DNA of 9,415 bases. Origin: Comamonadaceae bacterium (GTDB lineage Bacteria > Pseudomonadota > Gammaproteobacteria > Burkholderiales > Burkholderiaceae_C). Of this stretch, positions 5,624-9,415 are shown in pieces. The notes beneath the pieces were generated by a model. It was not told the origin of the DNA. It searched no databases and saw only the letters and a list, made by a program, of their open reading frames with translations. The stretch spans positions 1 through 9,415 of the forward strand of contig CANJXV010000083.1 in NCBI GenBank assembly GCA_947478935.1, read 5' to 3'. Numbering within the stretch: the first letter of the stretch is position 1; the number at the start of each line of letters is the position of its first letter. Made by a program: the position numbers and the translations under genes.

Positions 5624-7342
5624 ATGACTGCATCGATCCCCCAGGCCGCCCTGGCCCCTTTCGCCAACGCCAAAGCCCGTCCGATACGCGCACCGCGCGG
5701 CCCTGCCCTGAGCTGTGCCAACTGGCAAATCGAGGCGGCTTACCGCATGATCCAAAACAACCTGGACCCAGAGGTCGCCGAAGACCCGGACCAACTGGTG
5801 GTCTATGGTGGCATTGGCAAAGCCGCGCGCAACTGGGCCTGTTTTGAAGGCATTTTGGACAGCTTGCGCAAGCTTAAAGACGACGAAACCCTGCTGGTAC
5901 AAAGCGGTAAACCGGTGGGCGTATTTCGCACCCACCAAGAGGCGCCACGCGTGCTGCTGGCCAATTCCAACCTGGTGCCGCAATGGGCTAACTGGGAGCA
6001 CTTCAACCAGCTAGACCGCGCCGGCCTCATGATGTACGGCCAAATGACCGCCGGTAGCTGGATTTACATCGGCTCGCAAGGCATTGTGCAGGGCACCTAC
6101 GAAACCTTTGTCGAAGCCGGGCGCCAGCACTTTGGCGGATCGCTGGCCGGGCGCTGGGTACTGACTGCTGGCCTGGGCGGCATGGGCGGCGCGCAGCCGC
6201 TGGCTGCCACTTTTGCTGGGGCTTGCTCGCTCAACATCGAATGCCAGCAAAGCAGCATCGACTTTCGCTTGCGCACCCGCTACCTGGACAAGCAGGCCGC
6301 CACGCTGGACGAGGCCCTGCAACTCATCGCCCACCATACCGCCCGCAAAGACGCGGTGTCCATCGGCCTGTGCGGCAATGCGGCAGAGCTGATTCCCGAA
6401 CTGGTGCGCCGCGCCAAAGCGGGCGGGCCGCGCCCGGACATCGTGACCGACCAGACCTCGGCGCACGACATCATCAACGGCTATCTGCCCACGGGCTGGA
6501 GCGTGGCCCAATGGAAAGCCGCGCAACAAGACCCCGCGCAACATGCCGCACTCAAGCAAGCCGCCGGTGAGTCCTGCGCCGTCCATGTACGCGCCTTGCT
6601 GGACTTTCACGGCATGGGCATCCCCACGGTGGACTATGGCAACAATCTGCGCCAGGTGGCCAAGGACTTTGGCGTGGCCAATGCGTTTGACTACCCCGGT
6701 TTTGTACCGGCCTATGTGCGGCCTTTGTTTTGCAAAGGCATTGGGCCCTTCCGCTGGGTGGCCTTGAGTGGCGACCCCGAGGACATCCGTAAAACCGACG
6801 CCAAGATGAAAGAACTTTTCCCCGACAACGCGCATTTGCACCGCTGGCTGGACATGGCCGGTGAGCGCATCGCCTTTCAGGGTCTGCCCGCACGCATTTG
6901 CTGGATTGGCCTGGGCGATCGCCACCGCGCCGGCCTGGCTTTTAACGCCATGGTGAAAAGCGGTGAACTCAAAGGCCCTATCGTCATAGGCCGCGACCAC
7001 CTGGACAGCGGCTCAGTGGCCTCACCCAACCGCGAAACCGAAGCCATGCAAGACGGAAGTGATGCCGTCAGCGACTGGCCGCTGCTCAATGCCTTGCTCA
7101 ACACTGCCAGCGGCGCGACCTGGGTCAGCATCCACCATGGCGGCGGCGTGGGGATGGGCTATTCGCAGCACTCGGGCGTGGTCATCGTCTGCGACGGCAG
7201 TGACGGCGCTGCGCGCCGCTTAGAGCGCGTGCTCTGGAACGACCCGGCCACTGGCGTTATGCGCCATGCCGATGCCGGCTACGCCATCGCGCAGGAATGC
7301 GCCCAGGAACACAGCCTGAATTTACCCATGCAGGCGGGCTGA
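5624..7342 (+). CDS. hutU: Urocanate hydratase (urocanase)
   Basis: HutU adds water to urocanate to give 4-imidazolone-5-propionate, using tightly bound NAD+ as an electrophile; it is cytoplasmic and usually a homodimer. The 572-residue protein shows YGGIGKAARNW (61-71), QSGKPVGVFRTH (93-104), LVPQWANWEHFN (117-128), MYGQMTAGSWIYIGSQGIVQGTYETF (137-162) and the glycine-rich NAD site GLGGMGGAQPLAATFAG (183-199). It also has RPLFCKGIGPFRWVALSGDPEDI (366-388). The urocanase signature FQGLPARICW (418-427) carries the active-site Cys426, equivalent to Cys410 of the Pseudomonas putida enzyme. The N-terminus is about 10-15 residues longer than that of the Pseudomonas protein. The ATG at 5624 follows AGGAA at 5608-5612. 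A GTG at 5597 would add nine residues but lies in the inverted repeat without a ribosome site. hutU is first in a two-gene unit with hutH, one base apart. Confidence 0.97.
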   Translation: MTASIPQAALAPFANAKARPIRAPRGPALSCANWQIEAAYRMIQNNLDPEVAEDPDQLVVYGGIGKAARNWACFEGILDSLRKLKDDETLLVQSGKPVGVFRTHQEAPRVLLANSNLVPQWANWEHFNQLDRAGLMMYGQMTAGSWIYIGSQGIVQGTYETFVEAGRQHFGGSLAGRWVLTAGLGGMGGAQPLAATFAGACSLNIECQQSSIDFRLRTRYLDKQAATLDEALQLIAHHTARKDAVSIGLCGNAAELIPELVRRAKAGGPRPDIVTDQTSAHDIINGYLPTGWSVAQWKAAQQDPAQHAALKQAAGESCAVHVRALLDFHGMGIPTVDYGNNLRQVAKDFGVANAFDYPGFVPAYVRPLFCKGIGPFRWVALSGDPEDIRKTDAKMKELFPDNAHLHRWLDMAGERIAFQGLPARICWIGLGDRHRAGLAFNAMVKSGELKGPIVIGRDHLDSGSVASPNRETEAMQDGSDAVSDWPLLNALLNTASGATWVSIHHGGGVGMGYSQHSGVVIVCDGSDGAARRLERVLWNDPATGVMRHADAGYAIAQECAQEHSLNLPMQAG

Positions 7343-7343
7343 C

Positions 7344-8894
7344 ATGGCAGCAAACTTGCACCTGGTACCCGGCGCGCTGACGCTGGACGCGCTATTGGCC
7401 ATACACGCAGGTGGCGTGCAGCTCAAGCTCGACGATGCCTGCCGCCCCGGCATACGCGCCAGCCAGCAGGTGGTGCAAAGCGCCGCCGATGGCGACGCGC
7501 CGGTTTATGGCGTGAACACCGGCTTTGGCAAACTGGCCAACAAGCGCATCAGCAAAGAGCAACTAGCCACCTTGCAATGCAACCTCATCCGCTCGCACTG
7601 CGTGGGTGTAGGCGATCCGTTGTCGGAGCCGGTCATGCGCCTGATGGTTGCCCTTAAAGCGGCGAGCCTGGCGCGCGGCTACTCGGGCGTGCGTGAAACC
7701 GTGGTCGATACCTTGATCGCCGTCTTCAATGCCGGCCTACTTCCCTGGGTGCCCTCGCAAGGCTCAGTGGGCGCCTCAGGCGATCTGGCGCCGCTGGCGC
7801 ACATGACCTTGGCCCTGATGGGTGAGGGTTTTATGCTGGTTGATGGCCAAGCCGCTCCAGCTTTGCCCTTGTTGCAGGCAGCGGGTATTGCGCCTTTAAC
7901 GCTGGGCGCCAAAGAAGGCCTGGCGCTGATTAACGGCACGCAAACCTCTACCGCGCTGGCCTTGCACGCTTTGCTCAGCTTTGAGCCCGTGCTCGAAGCC
8001 GCGCTGGTCATAGGTGCGCTCACCATCGACGCGGCGCGCGGTAGCGATGGCCCGTTTGACCCGCGCATCCATGCGCTGCGCGGACAGCCGGGCCAAATCG
8101 ATGTCGCCCAGTACTACCGGCGCCTGTTAGAGGGCAGCGCTATTCGCCTGTCGCACCTGGACGGCGATGACCGCGTGCAAGATCCGTATTGCCTGCGCTG
8201 CCAGCCCCAGGTGGTCGGCGCCTGCCTGGACCAGTTGCGCCACGGCGCCATCGTGCTGCTGCGAGAGGCCAATGCCGTCACCGACAACCCGCTAGTGTTT
8301 GCTGAAGATGGCGCCATGCTCTCAGGCGGTAACTTCCACGCCGAGCCAGTGGCCTTGGCCGCCGACGGCATGGCGCTGGCGATTGCCGAAGTGGGCGCGA
8401 TTGCCGAGCGGCGCATTGCCATGTTGATCGACAGTGGCGTTTCGCGCCTGCCGCCGTTTTTGACCGAAGACGCGGGCCTGAACAGCGGCTTCATGATCGC
8501 GCATGTGACGGCCGCCGCGCTGGCCTCCGAAAACAAATCGTTGGCGCATCCGGCCAGCGTGGACAGCCTGCCTACCAGCGCCAACCAGGAAGACCATGTT
8601 TCCATGGCTACGTTTGCTGCGCGCCGCTTGCAATCTATGGTGCACAACACCGCGCACATCCTGGGCATTGAGCTACTTGCTGCTGCGCAAGGCATCGAAT
8701 TTTTGCGGCCCCTACAAAGCTCGGCCCTATTAGAAGAAGTGCACGCTTTGCTGCGCCAGCAGGTGCCCAAAATGGTCCAAGACCGCTACTTGGCCACCGA
8801 CATAGCGCACGCCAGCGAATTGGTGCACAGCGGCGCGCTGGCGCGGATATTGCGAAAACTTGGTGGGCTACCCGCACTCTGGATTCCCGTTTAG
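7344..8894 (+). CDS. hutH: Histidine ammonia-lyase (histidase)
   Basis: HutH removes ammonia from L-histidine to form trans-urocanate, the first pathway step and the source of the HutC inducer. The 516-residue protein belongs to the aromatic amino acid lyase family. Its Ala144-Ser145-Gly146 triplet, within GSVGASGDLAPLAH, cyclises to the MIO electrophile. Other active-site residues fit the Pseudomonas putida enzyme with a constant shift of two: Tyr55 (VYGVNTGFGKLA), His85, Asn197 (NGTQ), Tyr282 and Arg285 (QDPYCLRC) and Glu416 (NQEDHVSM). The block AVTDNPLVF (311-319) is also conserved. The ATG lies one base after the hutU stop (TGACATG), so translation is probably coupled. An AGG about 9 bases upstream offers only a modest ribosome site. 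No residue needed for catalysis appears lost. It ends with TAG at 8892-8894, with no strong terminator after it. Confidence 0.97.
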   Translation: MAANLHLVPGALTLDALLAIHAGGVQLKLDDACRPGIRASQQVVQSAADGDAPVYGVNTGFGKLANKRISKEQLATLQCNLIRSHCVGVGDPLSEPVMRLMVALKAASLARGYSGVRETVVDTLIAVFNAGLLPWVPSQGSVGASGDLAPLAHMTLALMGEGFMLVDGQAAPALPLLQAAGIAPLTLGAKEGLALINGTQTSTALALHALLSFEPVLEAALVIGALTIDAARGSDGPFDPRIHALRGQPGQIDVAQYYRRLLEGSAIRLSHLDGDDRVQDPYCLRCQPQVVGACLDQLRHGAIVLLREANAVTDNPLVFAEDGAMLSGGNFHAEPVALAADGMALAIAEVGAIAERRIAMLIDSGVSRLPPFLTEDAGLNSGFMIAHVTAAALASENKSLAHPASVDSLPTSANQEDHVSMATFAARRLQSMVHNTAHILGIELLAAAQGIEFLRPLQSSALLEEVHALLRQQVPKMVQDRYLATDIAHASELVHSGALARILRKLGGLPALWIPV

Positions 8895-9058
8895 GGCGTT
8901 GTCAGGCAGCGCATCCACACAACCTTATACTTTGAAAGGATGACGCATCGCTAGCAACACCGCACCATCACTCCCCCTCTCGTTGGCAAGTTCGTTGGTA
9001 CACCGGGCCCTACACGGTTTACATCCATAGTTATTTTTATTATTTACTGGAGACACAC
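8895..9058. other. Intergenic region between hutH and the binding-protein gene
   Basis: This 164-base gap has no supported gene. Directly after the hutH stop, GCGTTG (8896-8901) and CAGCGC (8907-8912) can form a six-pair stem with one G-U pair and a five-base loop, but no U tract follows. TTGTCA (8899-8904) and TATACT (8926-8931) each match sigma70 boxes well, but they are 21 bases apart, which is too far for a normal promoter. CGTTGG occurs at 8981-8986 and again at 8993-8998. The last 40 bases become AT-rich (9021-9046), as in a leader before a well-translated gene. No convincing HutC-type palindrome is visible, so the next gene may be controlled separately. Confidence 0.5.
9049..9052 (+). 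promoter_or_regulatory. Ribosome binding site of the binding-protein gene
   Basis: GGAG lies 6 bases before the ATG at 9059-9061, within an AT-rich leader. The strong match and good spacing fix the start and indicate efficient translation, as expected for an abundant periplasmic binding protein. Confidence 0.75.
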
Positions 9059-9415
9059 ATGAGCAAAAGACTGGTACTGAAATCTCTTCTGGGCGCCACC
9101 TTGGCACTGGGCTTTGTATTTGGAGCCCAAGCGCAGGACGCACTGGCCCGCACCAAAGCGTCGGGCGTTTTGAAAATCGGCACTGAAACGGCATTTGCCC
9201 CGTTTGACTTCATCGACGGCGGTACCCATGTAGGCCTGAATATGGACTTGATGAACGAAGTGGCCAAAGAAATGGGCGTTAAAACCGAATGGACCGCCCT
9301 GCCCTGGGAAGGCGTGCTACCCGGCCTGGAAGCAAAAAAGTTTGACCTGGTGACTGGCCCGGTAACTATCACCAAAGCCCGTATGGAGCGCTACCGCTTC
9401 ACCCCCCCGATTGCC
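9059..9415 (+). CDS. Amino-acid ABC transporter periplasmic substrate-binding protein, family 3 (3' end cut by the window)
   Basis: The first 119 residues are visible and the frame is open to the window end. Residues 1-25 form a classic Sec signal peptide: a basic start (MSKRLVLK), a hydrophobic core (LLGATLALGFVFG) and a predicted cleavage after AQA. The mature part follows the family 3 solute-binding pattern: GVLKIGTETAFAPFDFID (35-52), then GLNMDLMNEVAKEMG (57-71). Next come WTALPWEGVLPGLEAKKFDLV (76-96) and TITKARMERYRFTPPI (101-116). Such proteins capture polar amino acids in the periplasm and pass them to a membrane permease and ATPase, which are probably encoded downstream. Lying just after hutH suggests histidine or another amino acid as ligand, but that is inference from context. 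No known HutC site precedes it. Confidence 0.92.
   Translation, partial: MSKRLVLKSLLGATLALGFVFGAQAQDALARTKASGVLKIGTETAFAPFDFIDGGTHVGLNMDLMNEVAKEMGVKTEWTALPWEGVLPGLEAKKFDLVTGPVTITKARMERYRFTPPIA

Noticed and set aside
5480..6001. 174-codon upstream extension of hutC
   Set aside because: It would cross the control region and run antisense to hutU. The GntR domain begins normally just after the ATG at 5479.
6011..7000. Long open frame antisense to hutU (329 codons)
   Set aside because: It lies wholly inside a well-recognised enzyme gene, its translation resembles no family I know, and GC-rich coding DNA often leaves antisense frames open.
8114..8770. Open frame antisense to hutH (218 codons)
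   Set aside because: The translation is rich in Ser, Arg and Ala with no recognisable motif, as expected from the reverse frame of a GC-rich gene. hutH in the other strand is intact.
8899..8931. Sigma70-like promoter TTGTCA and TATACT after hutH
   Set aside because: Each box matches well but the 21-base spacing is too long, so I did not list it as a promoter.
1..9415. Mobile elements, CRISPR repeats, tRNA or rRNA genes, phage or defence genes
   Set aside because: I saw no transposase-like protein, regularly spaced repeats, tRNA-like cloverleaf or rRNA sequence. Nearly all bases belong to recognised housekeeping or catabolic genes.

Overview
The window is an ordinary but unusually compact and complete histidine utilisation (hut) locus of a Gram-negative bacterium. 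The protein sequences, the GC-rich bases and the divergent hut layout point to a betaproteobacterium, probably Burkholderiales and perhaps Comamonadaceae. That placement is inferred from general resemblance, not from a search. I see no phage, insertion sequence, CRISPR array, RNA gene or obviously new system. The most unusual structure is in the control region between the two hut transcription units.

Layout. Bases 1-747 (+) are the 3' part of an N-acetylmuramoyl-L-alanine amidase gene (amiC-like), cut by the window start. It converges on the hut cluster across only 27 bases. Bases 775-5479 (-) hold five genes, read right to left as hutC, hutD, hutI, hutG, hutF. Every junction overlaps (4, 10, 4 and 11 bases), so the five are almost surely one translationally coupled operon that starts with its own repressor. 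Bases 5480-5623 are the divergent control region. It has a HutC-type palindrome (5558-5573) nested almost concentrically inside a 16-base inverted repeat (arms 5527-5542 and 5587-5602). Bases 5624-8894 (+) are hutU and hutH, separated by one base. A 164-base gap follows. At 9059 an amino-acid ABC transporter substrate-binding protein gene begins and runs off the window end.

How the genes work together. HutH turns histidine into urocanate and ammonia. HutU hydrates urocanate to imidazolonepropionate. HutI opens that ring to N-formimidoyl-glutamate. HutF deiminates it to N-formylglutamate and ammonia. HutG releases formate and glutamate. This is the five-step route (HutF plus HutG), and every enzyme is present with its key residues visible. 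HutC, a GntR/UTRA repressor that in studied relatives is relieved by urocanate, probably controls both directions from the shared operator. HutD is the small cupin-like accessory protein that accompanies hut operons. The downstream binding protein could supply histidine or a related amino acid, but its ligand cannot be read from the fragment.
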